Shown: one piece after another, positions 33,088-42,100 of the stretch | How positions within the stretch are numbered: the stretch's first letter is position 1 | Layout of the letters: every line of letters begins with the position of its first letter | NCBI RefSeq assembly: GCF_025562455.1 | Contig: NZ_JAHPRO010000008.1 | Coordinates: forward strand, 62,001 to 126,000 | From: Acinetobacter sp. WU_MDCI_Axc73 | GTDB taxonomy: Bacteria > Pseudomonadota > Gammaproteobacteria > Pseudomonadales > Moraxellaceae | Reading direction: 5' to 3' | Length of the DNA stretch: 64,000 nt | Made by a program: the position numbers and the translations under genes | Notes under the pieces: model-generated | Databases searched by the model: none | Told to the model about the DNA's origin: nothing | Seen by the model: only the letters and a program-made list of their open reading frames with translations

Positions 33088-34107
33088 ATGGATGTTAAAG
33101 ATAAAATTGAAGAGTTAGAGTATGAAATTATTAATCATTGTATTAGTTGCTTCTACATTTTGATCCATCACGAACAAACAATGCAAAATATGAAATATGA
33201 GTTAATTTTTAAATCTGAAAAAGATAAAAAAAAATTTGATTATTTATTAAATTTTCAAGAAAAAGAATTGGTTTATCAACTTATAAAGGAAGAATGCGTT
33301 GTAGAATGCATGAAAATATTTCCTGAAACGTTAGGAGTGAAAAAATTTGAAGCTCTTTATCCCTTTTTAAAAATTTCCAATAAAAACGAAATTCCTCACT
33401 TGAAAGTGGATAGACCAAGGAATGAAGCGAATTATTTTCAAACAATAGGAATACTAAAAAAGTATATTGATAATGAATCCTGCAAAAAAATATCACATAT
33501 GTATGGGTATTCTTTAGGATATCTAATTGAAATGTTAATAGTTTTAAACCACTTGAAGAATTCAATTCCAAAGTATAAGACTCAGATAATTAGTTCAACA
33601 GTTGATAGCGTTTTTAATGATTATATAAATTTAAATCCTTGGGTGTACGGGATAGATAATCCTGCTCTTAAAGTAAGAATTAATAAAGCACGTGCTGCTC
33701 AAAAAAGTGCTAATCCATTAATTGATGTAAAATACAAAATTATGAAAAATATTCTTAACAATGAAGTTGAAAAACATGGTAAATGGGAAAATCCTCATCA
33801 AGCCGTCATAAAAAATTTAGATTTAATTTATGAAAAATTTAAAGATTTTGATAAAAAAATATTAGAAGATAAAGTAGTGGAATTAAAGTCTGAAATAAAA
33901 AATTGTTCTAGTGAAGTTGAAAGGGATAATTTTCTATCTAAGGTTGATTCTATTAATAGGGCTTTAAAGAAAAATCACCCTTATGATGTTGAGGATATAA
34001 ATTTACCATATAATACTTTAGATTTTGATCGTATATTGATTAAAAGATTAAGAGGGGAAGGGTTGAAACTGAAAAGAATTCTAGTGGATGAATATTTTTT
34101 GAAGTAA
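33088..34107 (+). CDS. AT-rich gene of unknown function
   Basis: A 339-residue predicted soluble, lysine- and isoleucine-rich protein that I do not recognise. It has no signal peptide. A Cys pair and a hydrophobic stretch are near the N-terminus (C-I-S-C-F-Y-I-L-I), and the C-terminal third is charged and probably coiled (residues 255-300). Base composition is far more AT-rich than the flanking housekeeping genes, a sign of recent transfer. AAGGTGG precedes the ATG. Position next to the integrase, where anti-phage genes often lie, makes a defence role possible but unproven. Confidence 0.65.
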   Translation: MDVKDKIEELEYEIINHCISCFYILIHHEQTMQNMKYELIFKSEKDKKKFDYLLNFQEKELVYQLIKEECVVECMKIFPETLGVKKFEALYPFLKISNKNEIPHLKVDRPRNEANYFQTIGILKKYIDNESCKKISHMYGYSLGYLIEMLIVLNHLKNSIPKYKTQIISSTVDSVFNDYINLNPWVYGIDNPALKVRINKARAAQKSANPLIDVKYKIMKNILNNEVEKHGKWENPHQAVIKNLDLIYEKFKDFDKKILEDKVVELKSEIKNCSSEVERDNFLSKVDSINRALKKNHPYDVEDINLPYNTLDFDRILIKRLRGEGLKLKRILVDEYFLK

Positions 34108-34237
34108 ATATTTTATTTTTGAGAGTATTGCTAATTGGAGTGATGTATTTTTATATATTTTAATTATTCTTCAAAAGATTATTAATATCTTTTGAAGAGA
34201 TTTTTACAAAAAAATTGTCGATGAAGAAAGAAATTAT

Positions 34238-35179
34238 TTAAGAATATTTGTCGCTCCCATCCTTATATTTACATTCTTTAGCATATTTTTCGTTAATTAA
34301 ATTTTCAATAATTTTATTTTTGCTCACATTATACTTTTTAGTAAGTATTTCAAGACAAGCATAAGTATCATCAGTTAAGAAAAAATAATCTCTTTTACCC
34401 TTGTTTTTTTTGCGATAGTTTTTTTGATACCATGCATTTAATAACTTTTCTTTTATAATTGTATAGGCATAATGATCGTTTATGTAGAGAATATCAAAAA
34501 TACTATTGATAACAGTTTTGTAATCTTCATTTGTTGTGGGTGCATATTTTAGAGAATTGGATATTGCCTGATGTCCAATATCTTTATCTAAATAACCTTT
34601 TGCCCAGAGATAGAATTCTTCATGATCATATTTTTTAAAGTGTAAAGGATTCTCAGTAATCACTTTGCTGTAATCAGTTTGGATATAATTAAGGTCAAGA
34701 TGCTTTTCTAAATAAAAAGAATAAGAAAATGATAGGTAAAGAAATTTAAAATATTTATTTTTTATTTCATCAATTACTTCTATATCTTGATAATATCCAG
34801 TTGATTGAATGTCTTGTTTAATCATGTGTAATGTGAAATTTAGTTTTCTTTTATCCCTTTTGTAGGATGAACGGTCACCACCCCTTACATACATTTCCTC
34901 TATGGTTTCATTTAATAAATCTATAAAATAAAAAATATCACTATCCCTCGTGTTGGAAAAGTAATTAATTATAATGTCATTTATTTCTTTTAAGTTTTGA
35001 ATAGATTTTAAATAACTTTCAGTTTTTCTTAATAATTGGGTATCTGGACCTCTTCTATAATCCCTATGTCCATCATCCATTTGAATTCTGTTTTTGACAT
35101 AAAGTGCATAAGGTAAATCTTCTTCAGAGAGCGATTTAAGTGTAGAGTTTAACTCTTTCATAGCTGTTGAATGCTTCAT
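34238..35179 (-). CDS. AT-rich gene with C-terminal ribbon-helix-helix-like end
   Basis: A 313-residue protein that I do not recognise as a whole. Residues 1-240 are helical and charged. The last 45 or so read F-F-L-T-D-D-T-Y-A-C-L-E-I-L-T-K-K-Y-N-V-S-K-N-K-I-I-E as in ribbon-helix-helix or related DNA-binding modules. AGGAACAT precedes the ATG on the minus strand. Composition is very AT-rich. It is convergent with the gene at 33,088. A regulator or plasmid-type replication/partition accessory is conceivable. Confidence 0.6.
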   Translation of the reverse strand: MKHSTAMKELNSTLKSLSEEDLPYALYVKNRIQMDDGHRDYRRGPDTQLLRKTESYLKSIQNLKEINDIIINYFSNTRDSDIFYFIDLLNETIEEMYVRGGDRSSYKRDKRKLNFTLHMIKQDIQSTGYYQDIEVIDEIKNKYFKFLYLSFSYSFYLEKHLDLNYIQTDYSKVITENPLHFKKYDHEEFYLWAKGYLDKDIGHQAISNSLKYAPTTNEDYKTVINSIFDILYINDHYAYTIIKEKLLNAWYQKNYRKKNKGKRDYFFLTDDTYACLEILTKKYNVSKNKIIENLINEKYAKECKYKDGSDKYS

Positions 35180-35815
35180 AATATGTTCCTTACGTTAAGA
35201 TTTTCATAAAAATTAATACATCTGCTGTGGAACTTCGAGTGTTTTTTTAGTTTGTTTATGACTTGTTTCGCATTATTTTTTAATACGCTTTTAATAATTA
35301 AAAAAATACCTATTATTAGGCATATCGAGATAGATGCATGTGAGCATGTATAGGAGGATTTTTTTTGGTTTATTTAGTATAAATAGGGAATCATATGTTT
35401 GACTGGTTGTGTGGAGGAGTTTTTCAATTTTTATATTAAAATAGTGAGAGTTAAGATCTTACATCAGATAACTTTTTTATTTTTTTAAGAAAACAGGAAT
35501 TTAAAATTTATGATTTTTTATGTGTGGGTGGAAAGCTTTTTTATATAGAGGTGTTGTTTCTAAATGATTTAAATGAAATTTAGTTGGTGTAATGACGTGG
35601 TTATAGTTGTTTATATTTCTATTTGATTAATATCTATTAATTCAATTTTAATTGTCATTTATTATTACCTTAAATCTTGTAGGAGGTTGTTCTTAATATT
35701 TATCTATGGTGATTCGGTTATGTGTATTCTAGTTTTTAGTTGAGGGAGGTGTCTTAAAATTAAATAAATACTGAAAAAACTATTTCTATAGCATAGTTCT
35801 ATAGAAGGTAAAGTG
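35180..35815. other. Gene-free AT-rich region, possible origin of the Gp2-type replicon
   Basis: No open frame of note on either strand. Near its right end TTCTATAG (35784-35791) is repeated inverted as CTATAGAA (35799-35806), overlapping the GAAGG ribosome site of the next gene. The stretch has long T- and A-rich tracts. Divergent promoters for both neighbours must lie here. An origin is inference from the adjacent HUH protein. Confidence 0.4.
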
Positions 35816-36697
35816 ATGTGTGTTCAACATGATGAATCAGGTTTACTGATTGAGATTGAAAGTTTTATTAAAAGACTATTAAAGGCAGATAGACAACCAC
35901 GGTGTTTCTTTCAAAACTTTACTGATTTACTTATTGGGTTTAATCAAGTCTATAACCCGGACTACGTGTATAGCGGTTTGATCGATATGTTTTGTAATCT
36001 GCTTTATGATTATGAGTATGTACTTAATGATCATAATAGGCTGTGTAGCCAGTTAAAAGAGCTAATGTTTAGGGAATGGCAAACCTACTTTGAACAAGCT
36101 CATGATCAGTATATTAAAGAAAGGTGTGATCATCGTTATTCTGAAAAGCTAAATGCTGAAAAGCTGGATGATCGATTATCGGAGTTGCTGGATGATTATT
36201 CCAGTTTATTGGTGGTACGAGTTGATTTAAATTACAGGAAAAGTGTGAGTATTGATCAGGTTGAAAATGACTTAAGTATATTTAGACGTAAGCTGGATAA
36301 ACTGAATATGGTATATGACAAACTATTATTTATCTGGGCATTGGAGCAGGGTTGTGTTCAAGGTGGATACCATTGTCATATTGCATTGGTATTTGACGGC
36401 AGGAAGCGAAGTGGTGCATGGAGTATTGCCAAGCGTGTAGGTGAGTTATGGCAAGAGGTCACTGAGAATCATGGAAATTATTTTAATTGTCATGATCGAA
36501 GATATTTGGAGCAATATGAGCGTAAAGGAACGACTGGGGTTGGGATGATTTATAGCCGTTTTAAACCTCAGGTGAGAAATATGCGTCATGTGATGGGTTA
36601 TTTGGCTCAACCTGAAAAGGAACAATATCTTCGGGTAAAAGCATCTAGCAAGATGCGTACTTTCGGTATGTCCCAACGACTAAGTAAAATAACTTAG
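35816..36697 (+). CDS. Inovirus Gp2/YagK-YfjJ family HUH-type protein
   Basis: A 293-residue protein whose C-terminal half matches the YagK/YfjJ (inovirus Gp2) domain: a two-histidine G-Y-H-C-H-I-A-L-V-F motif near residue 190, a G-E-L-W-Q-E-V-T helix, and the ending V-M-G-Y-L-A-Q-P-E-K with R-T-F-G-M-S. In filamentous phages this protein nicks the origin for rolling-circle replication. A Y-x-x-R-Y pattern upstream could carry the nicking tyrosine. I prefer the ATG at 35816 over the adjoining GTG. No coat or assembly genes of an inovirus are nearby, so it is a remnant or a satellite replicon. Confidence 0.8.
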   Translation: MCVQHDESGLLIEIESFIKRLLKADRQPRCFFQNFTDLLIGFNQVYNPDYVYSGLIDMFCNLLYDYEYVLNDHNRLCSQLKELMFREWQTYFEQAHDQYIKERCDHRYSEKLNAEKLDDRLSELLDDYSSLLVVRVDLNYRKSVSIDQVENDLSIFRRKLDKLNMVYDKLLFIWALEQGCVQGGYHCHIALVFDGRKRSGAWSIAKRVGELWQEVTENHGNYFNCHDRRYLEQYERKGTTGVGMIYSRFKPQVRNMRHVMGYLAQPEKEQYLRVKASSKMRTFGMSQRLSKIT

Positions 36698-36747
36698 AGT
36701 TTGCATTAAAGCTAATGTGTTATATTGAACTAAATTGAAAATAGGTT

Positions 36748-36766
36748 AATAATAACTATTATCATT
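36748..36766 (+). promoter_or_regulatory. Candidate Fur box ahead of the sigma factor gene
   Basis: AATAATAACTATTATCATT matches roughly two thirds of the 19-bp Fur consensus and is partly palindromic. It lies 22 bp upstream of the fecI-like start, where iron repression would be expected. Confidence 0.45.
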
Positions 36767-36787
36767 TGTTTCTTGGTTATTGAGTCC

Positions 36788-37297
36788 ATGGATACGCCTC
36801 CTGTTGAAAGCTTGGAAACGCTGTATCGGCAACACCATTCATGGATTTACACATGGTTGTATAAAAAACTAGGAAACTCTGCCGATGCGGCTGATCTTGC
36901 GCAAGATACGTTTATTCGTGTTTTTAATAAAAAGCCTCTGCATGAAATTGAACAACCGCGAGCATATTTGACCACAGTTGCCAAAAGTTTGATGATGAAT
37001 TGGTTTAATCGAAAACGAATAGAGCAAGCCTATATCGAGGTATTGGCTGAACAACCAGAATGGGAACAACCCTCTCCTGAACAAAACTATTTGATTATTG
37101 AAACATTGGTTGAAGTTATTCAGCTACTAGAAACACTCCCAAGACAAGTTCGAGATGTATTTTTACATGCACAAATTGAAGATATGAGTTACGAACAGAT
37201 TGCTTGTAAATTCAATATTTCTCTGAGCACAGTAAAAAGGCATATGAAAAAAGCTTACGTGCATTGTTTGACAGCAATGTTGGAACATGAGCTTTAA
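36788..37297 (+). CDS. FecI-like ECF sigma factor
   Basis: A 169-residue sigma-70 family factor of the iron-starvation type. Region 2 has D-L-A-Q-D-T-F-I-R-V and the core-binding R-A-Y-L-T-T-V-A-K; region 4 has L-P-R-Q-V-R-D-V-F and the helix-turn-helix Y-E-Q-I-A-C-K-F-N-I-S-L-S-T-V-K-R-H. I chose ATG 36788; a TTG at 36773 adds five codons. Its stop overlaps the fecR start (TAATG). With FecR and the receptor at 38,324 it forms a cell-surface signalling unit that turns on uptake when the ferric siderophore is bound. Confidence 0.9.
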   Translation: MDTPPVESLETLYRQHHSWIYTWLYKKLGNSADAADLAQDTFIRVFNKKPLHEIEQPRAYLTTVAKSLMMNWFNRKRIEQAYIEVLAEQPEWEQPSPEQNYLIIETLVEVIQLLETLPRQVRDVFLHAQIEDMSYEQIACKFNISLSTVKRHMKKAYVHCLTAMLEHEL

Positions 37298-38247
37298 TGT
37301 TTAAATCTCGAAAGTCAGAAATATTAGATCAGGCCGTTGAATGGCTGATGCGAATTAAGCAGGGGGCTTTGACGGAGTCTGAGTATCAACAATTGACGGA
37401 ATGGCAAAATCGTAGTCGATTGCATCAAAAAATCTGGCACAAGGCGATCGAACTGGAACAGAAATTTCAGCAACTTCCTCCAAATATCGCGATGCCTGTG
37501 ATTCAAAAGCAACCATTGAAATCACATCTAAACAATCGGTTGTTGGTTCTGGGAATTTTACCTACGATCTACTTGATATACTTGCTCAATCAACAGCAAC
37601 AATGGACGGCAGATTATCGTAGTGGTACAGGTGAGCAAACAACAGTTCAGTTACCTGATGGCGGTAAAATAGTGTTGAATACAAACAGTGCTATTGATGT
37701 GAAATATACGGCAGAGCAAAGAAATATCATATTACGTAAAGGCGAGATATGGATTGAAACTCATCATGATTCACAGCATCGCCCATTTATTGTGTATACC
37801 GAACAAGGAAAAGCACAAGCACTGGGTACAAAATATCTGGTTAAAATGAATGCAAACCAATCGTATGTTGCTGTGGTGAAAGGTGCGGTTAAAGTACAAC
37901 CGCAGGATGATTTACAACATTCTCAAATCTTAAGTGCAGGACAACAAACAGTATTTGACCAAAATGAGATTCAACCAGTCAATGATATTGATTATACCCA
38001 GTTAGCATGGACCAAGGGCTTGATCGTGGTAGATGAAATGCCACTTTCGCAGTTTGTAAAACGATTACAAGCTTACCAACATGCAGTGATTTATGTAGAT
38101 CCAGATATTTCTCAGATCAAAATATCTGGAACTTATCCAATTAATGATACGCAGCAAATATATACTATGCTAGAGCAGACCTACTCAATTCAGGTAGACC
38201 ACTATGCGATGAATCACTTTATTCGGATTCATCCAAAAAATAATTAA
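37297..38247 (+). CDS. FecR-like transmembrane sigma regulator
   Basis: A 316-residue inner membrane protein. The cytoplasmic N-terminal DUF4880 domain (W-L-M-R-I-K-Q-G) precedes one membrane helix near residues 86-102. The periplasmic FecR domain has L-P-D-G-G-K-I-V-L-N-T-N-S and G-E-I-W-I-E, and a secretin-like C-terminal domain contains the segment I-S-G-T-Y-P. It transmits occupancy of the TonB receptor to the sigma factor. Start shares one base with the fecI-like stop. Confidence 0.92.
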   Translation: MFKSRKSEILDQAVEWLMRIKQGALTESEYQQLTEWQNRSRLHQKIWHKAIELEQKFQQLPPNIAMPVIQKQPLKSHLNNRLLVLGILPTIYLIYLLNQQQQWTADYRSGTGEQTTVQLPDGGKIVLNTNSAIDVKYTAEQRNIILRKGEIWIETHHDSQHRPFIVYTEQGKAQALGTKYLVKMNANQSYVAVVKGAVKVQPQDDLQHSQILSAGQQTVFDQNEIQPVNDIDYTQLAWTKGLIVVDEMPLSQFVKRLQAYQHAVIYVDPDISQIKISGTYPINDTQQIYTMLEQTYSIQVDHYAMNHFIRIHPKNN

Positions 38248-38323
38248 AATAAAGTGACACTTTTTTGCTGTTCAACTGTCATTAAGTATGAGGCATTTCA
38301 TTCTTCTTTCTGATGGGGTACAT

Positions 38324-40726
38324 ATGGATAAGCAAAAAAGTAGTAAACATATTTCTAGCAAAAAATTAGTCTATGCAATTCGGTCAGTAATGTTTGGTCT
38401 TTGCATGAGTTCAATGGTTATTGTTCATGCAGAGCAGCAAACGTCACAGGCATACAACGTTGCTGCGGGAACACTAGGTTCAGCCTTATCCAGTTTTGCA
38501 ATCCAGTCTGGTGTGGCATTGTCTTTCGATCCTGCGTTAACACGCGGGTTAAAGAGTGTCGGGTTAAAGGGATCATATAGTTTTGAGCAAGCAAAAAATA
38601 AGCTGATGCAGGGGACTGGATTAGCCCTAGTTCAAAACAAGCAAGGAAGCTGGATGGTAATTCGGCCGACTAAAACTGAAATTTTGCCATCAAGCGAGAA
38701 TCTTTCATCAACTGTATTACCTGTAATCAACACAGAAGCTGAAAGCTCAAATTTACAACAGAATAAGAGAACTCAACTGTCTAAATTGGGACTTAAGATT
38801 CAACAAACACCACAAACAATTTCGGTTGTTGATCAAGAGCAAATTCAATCACAAAACTTACAAACAGTCAGTCAGGCTCTGAATCAGGTCGCTGGAGTAA
38901 CAGCGATTTCTTATGGTGATGGAACCTCATATTTTCAATCACGCGGTTACGCTACAGATGTGCAATTTGACGGTTTGCCTGCAAGTGATGGCTTGCAATA
39001 TATGACTCAGTTTGACTTAAACTACTATGATCGAGTTGAAGTTCAACGAGGTGCTTCTGGCATATTATCAGGCTTTGGCAATCCTGGTGCTACAGTCAAT
39101 CTAGTCCGAAAAAAACCAACAGCTGATTTTCAGGTAAATGGTACAGTAGGTATTGGTAGCTGGAATAATGCATTTATTGCACTGGATACATCTGGCTCGT
39201 TAAATAACGATCAAACAATTCGTGGTCGTGCAGGTGTTTCAGTTCAGGACAAAGATAGTTTTGTTGATCAAATTAATAATCAGCATGGCTTATTTTATGG
39301 TGCTTTAAGTGGTGATATTGATGAAAATACGACGATCACGTTAGGAGGTGCCTACCAAAAAAATCATACCAATGGTGTGGATTATGGTGTGTCTCTCAAA
39401 CTATTAAGCCTTAATCCAGTTGCTGTAGAACCAGTGAGTGCCTCTCGTTCAACTTTTTATGGTACGCCATGGAGTTTTGCGGATGATGAGTTGTATGAGA
39501 TATACACGTCTTTAGAGCATAAATGGAATGAAAATTGGAGTTCCGAAATTGCTGCAAATTACAGAAATATAGATTCCAAAAGCTTATATGGCAATTTCTG
39601 GAATCCGATCAGTATGAATGATCTAGGTAATTACCATATTCAAAGCCAGAATTTAAAAACAGAATGGACCTCTTTCGATGCATCTATTAAAGGTCAATTT
39701 GATTGGTTTGGGTTACCTCAATCCCTAGTTTTAGGAAGCAATTATGATCGACGTAATCAGGACAGCTATTCTGGTGGAGAATCGTTAGGCTATATCGATA
39801 TTTTTAGTACTTCAGCAGTACCCTATACAGATGTGCCTTATGATTATGCAACGGAAGCTACAACCGAACAGTATAGTGTGTATGGTCAATTTCTATTGAA
39901 ACCTTTTGAACCATTAGGCATTATTTTGGGTGGACGTCAAAGTTGGTATAGTAATACAAAATCTGGGATTTTACCTGTAGCGACGGCTAAAGAAACCTAT
40001 CCTGACATTAACAAATTTAGTCCTTATGTCGCTCTTACTTATGATTTAAGTAAAAGTACAACAGCCTACATCAGTTATAACAATATCTTTAGTCCACCTC
40101 AGGCATGGCAAACGACAGTTGATGGAAATCTTCTACAAGCCAGAGAAGGAGAGCAGTACGAAGTTGGCTTAAAAACCCAACTCAATGCACAACTAGGATT
40201 AGATATTGCGCTATATCAGCTAAATGATAAAAATAGACCTCTGGCTGATACCACACATCCTAATTTCTGGATTTCGACAGGTGAGGCAAAAACAAGAGGG
40301 ATTGATTTACAACTGCAAGGAAAATTGAATAGCTTATGGAAAATAAATACGGGTTATACTTATCTAGATAGCCAGCTCACCAAAACCGAAGCAGAATTGA
40401 AAAATCAGGATACCGAAGAGCCTCGTCACCAATTCAAACTATGGACAACCTATAATTTACCATTCATTAATAGCTATGATGGGACATATATAGGTCTAGG
40501 GCTTCGAAGCCAATCAAAAACGACTCGTTCCGATGGCGCATATTGGCAAGACCCTTATACAGTTGCAGATTTACTATTTGGCTACCAATTGGATAACAAT
40601 TTAAAGCTTAGCCTAAATATAAATAATGTATTTGATAAAAAATATTATGATCGTCTTCCTGCACAATACTATAGTGTTTACGGACAGCCGCGTAATGTGC
40701 TGCTATCTTTAAATTTCAATTATTAA
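38324..40726 (+). CDS. TonB-dependent siderophore transducer with STN domain
   Basis: An 800-residue outer membrane receptor of the FpvA/FhuE/FoxA type. A signal peptide ends near V-H-A-E. The STN signalling domain follows (F-A-I-Q-S-G-V-A-L-S-F-D, then G-T-G-L-A-L), which contacts FecR. The plug carries Y-D-R-V-E-V-Q-R-G-A-S-G-I-L-S-G-F-G with N-L-V-R-K-K-P, typical of hydroxamate xenosiderophore receptors. The barrel ends in a terminal aromatic strand. I start at ATG 38324, since the twelve codons upstream lack a signal-like sequence. Ligand unknown. Confidence 0.92.
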   Translation: MDKQKSSKHISSKKLVYAIRSVMFGLCMSSMVIVHAEQQTSQAYNVAAGTLGSALSSFAIQSGVALSFDPALTRGLKSVGLKGSYSFEQAKNKLMQGTGLALVQNKQGSWMVIRPTKTEILPSSENLSSTVLPVINTEAESSNLQQNKRTQLSKLGLKIQQTPQTISVVDQEQIQSQNLQTVSQALNQVAGVTAISYGDGTSYFQSRGYATDVQFDGLPASDGLQYMTQFDLNYYDRVEVQRGASGILSGFGNPGATVNLVRKKPTADFQVNGTVGIGSWNNAFIALDTSGSLNNDQTIRGRAGVSVQDKDSFVDQINNQHGLFYGALSGDIDENTTITLGGAYQKNHTNGVDYGVSLKLLSLNPVAVEPVSASRSTFYGTPWSFADDELYEIYTSLEHKWNENWSSEIAANYRNIDSKSLYGNFWNPISMNDLGNYHIQSQNLKTEWTSFDASIKGQFDWFGLPQSLVLGSNYDRRNQDSYSGGESLGYIDIFSTSAVPYTDVPYDYATEATTEQYSVYGQFLLKPFEPLGIILGGRQSWYSNTKSGILPVATAKETYPDINKFSPYVALTYDLSKSTTAYISYNNIFSPPQAWQTTVDGNLLQAREGEQYEVGLKTQLNAQLGLDIALYQLNDKNRPLADTTHPNFWISTGEAKTRGIDLQLQGKLNSLWKINTGYTYLDSQLTKTEAELKNQDTEEPRHQFKLWTTYNLPFINSYDGTYIGLGLRSQSKTTRSDGAYWQDPYTVADLLFGYQLDNNLKLSLNINNVFDKKYYDRLPAQYYSVYGQPRNVLLSLNFNY

Positions 40727-40731
40727 CTTTT

Positions 40732-40772
40732 ATGAAGATCAAAAAATTCAGATTTTTTGATCTTCATTTAAC
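40732..40772 (+). terminator. Terminator of the fecI-fecR-receptor operon
   Basis: A 16-bp perfect stem from ATGAAGATC to GATCTTCAT with a TCAG loop begins a few bases after the receptor stop. The stem itself ends in a six-T tract. Confidence 0.88.
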
Positions 40773-40903
40773 ATCACTGAAACACATAAATTAAAAGTCA
40801 TCTGAAATATACACCATCTAGATGAGAATCATCTTCTCTTTCATGGTTTTGGCTGAATCACAAAGATTAAGCCAAGTCGTTTTATACTTCAGAGGTTTAT
40901 ATA

Positions 40904-41173
40904 ATGAATATTACTTGCCCGCATTGTGACTCCGAACACGTGATTCGCGTCATTCACACATCACAGGCATCACAACACAACCTTGCGGCTTCAGCCTCAT
41001 TTGCTTCAGTCGGCGTAGCCTTATCCAAAACGTTACCCGTATCGCCGTTGATGGGGGGAATTGCAGGGATGGTGGTTGGTGGTTTAATCCATAGTTTGTT
41101 TGATAGTGGGCCTGCACCTCAGAGCACGAGTCGATGTTTCCTGTGCCAAACTTGTGGTCAGTTGTTTTATTGA
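40904..41173 (+). CDS. Small zinc-ribbon membrane protein
   Basis: An 89-residue protein with a zinc ribbon formed by its two ends: C-P-H-C near residue 5 and C-F-L-C...C-G-Q at the C-terminus. Between them lies a glycine-rich hydrophobic stretch (G-G-I-A-G-M-V-V-G-G-L-I) that could cross the membrane. AGAGG precedes the ATG. Function unknown. It stands alone after the receptor terminator. Confidence 0.65.
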   Translation: MNITCPHCDSEHVIRVIHTSQASQHNLAASASFASVGVALSKTLPVSPLMGGIAGMVVGGLIHSLFDSGPAPQSTSRCFLCQTCGQLFY

Positions 41174-41252
41174 GGGGTGTTGATGAGTTTTTGATTCAGT
41201 GATGGCGCAAATCAGGGAGATCAATCTCCCTGATTAACCCTATTACACTTTA

Positions 41253-42053
41253 TTAAATAGAATCACAAGACACGTGTTCAGGCTCAGAAATATATGATTC
41301 AAAAAAGGGTCCAGTTCCCACTTTTTCAGTGGGTAAATCATTTGTGGTGAAATAAATACAATCACCTACCTTCATATCTTTAAAAATTCCATCTTGCCAT
41401 GCTGACAGGTGTGCTGCACTAAAATGAATCGTACCCTTTGTGGTGTGGATCACCGTATAAATCGATTGATCCATCTCCTCCTCAGAGGTGGGTGCAATAA
41501 TCTGAAAAGTATATGGATACTTATAAGATGGGTGTGATGCTGGAACAAATTCATCATTTTGAACAGAAGCCGTTTTAATAGGGTCGCCCTCTGTTAAATT
41601 CACCGCTTCTGGTGCTGGCGTTTCTGCCACTGGTTGAGACACAGATTGATTGGCTTGAATCCTCCTTTCATTCTCATGAACAAGACGAATAACTTCCGCA
41701 TCAATCGCATCACCATAATCCACATCTGCATAATAAGTTTCATCACCTTTAAACAATCGGAAAAACAAATTGGGACGTTGATCTTCTAAATGTTTAATTT
41801 TTTGATCGAGTAATCCCAAAAGCTGTTGATAACGGTCATGACCAAACTCTTGTGTCGCACTCTGCTGACCATCAATAAATTCTTGGCGAAATTTTTTGTT
41901 TTTGAAAATAGCTTGCTGAATACGAATGTCGGTACAGTGGACACTGTAGATTCCTATACAGTCTGGCGCCTGATAATTGACCTTAAATTCTCTAATTTCA
42001 TCACAGCCACTGAGTAGCAATAGTAAGCTGGAATATAAAAATAATTTTTTCAT
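41253..42053 (-). CDS. Lipoprotein of unknown function
   Basis: A 266-residue lipoprotein: M-K-K-L-F-L-Y-S signal, lipobox L-S-G-C at Cys 17. The mature part has paired cysteines near the N-terminus (A-P-D-C and V-H-C), a helical middle, a proline/glutamate linker around residues 140-160 and a C-terminal beta region with two more cysteines. I do not recognise a family. It is the last of four co-directional minus-strand genes (43,999 to 41,253) that look like one transcription unit of envelope proteins. Confidence 0.65.
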   Translation of the reverse strand: MKKLFLYSSLLLLLSGCDEIREFKVNYQAPDCIGIYSVHCTDIRIQQAIFKNKKFRQEFIDGQQSATQEFGHDRYQQLLGLLDQKIKHLEDQRPNLFFRLFKGDETYYADVDYGDAIDAEVIRLVHENERRIQANQSVSQPVAETPAPEAVNLTEGDPIKTASVQNDEFVPASHPSYKYPYTFQIIAPTSEEEMDQSIYTVIHTTKGTIHFSAAHLSAWQDGIFKDMKVGDCIYFTTNDLPTEKVGTGPFFESYISEPEHVSCDSI

Positions 42054-42100
42054 GGGGGGATTTCCAGAACCTAAATTTAGAAGTAGAAAGCTGAATGGAC

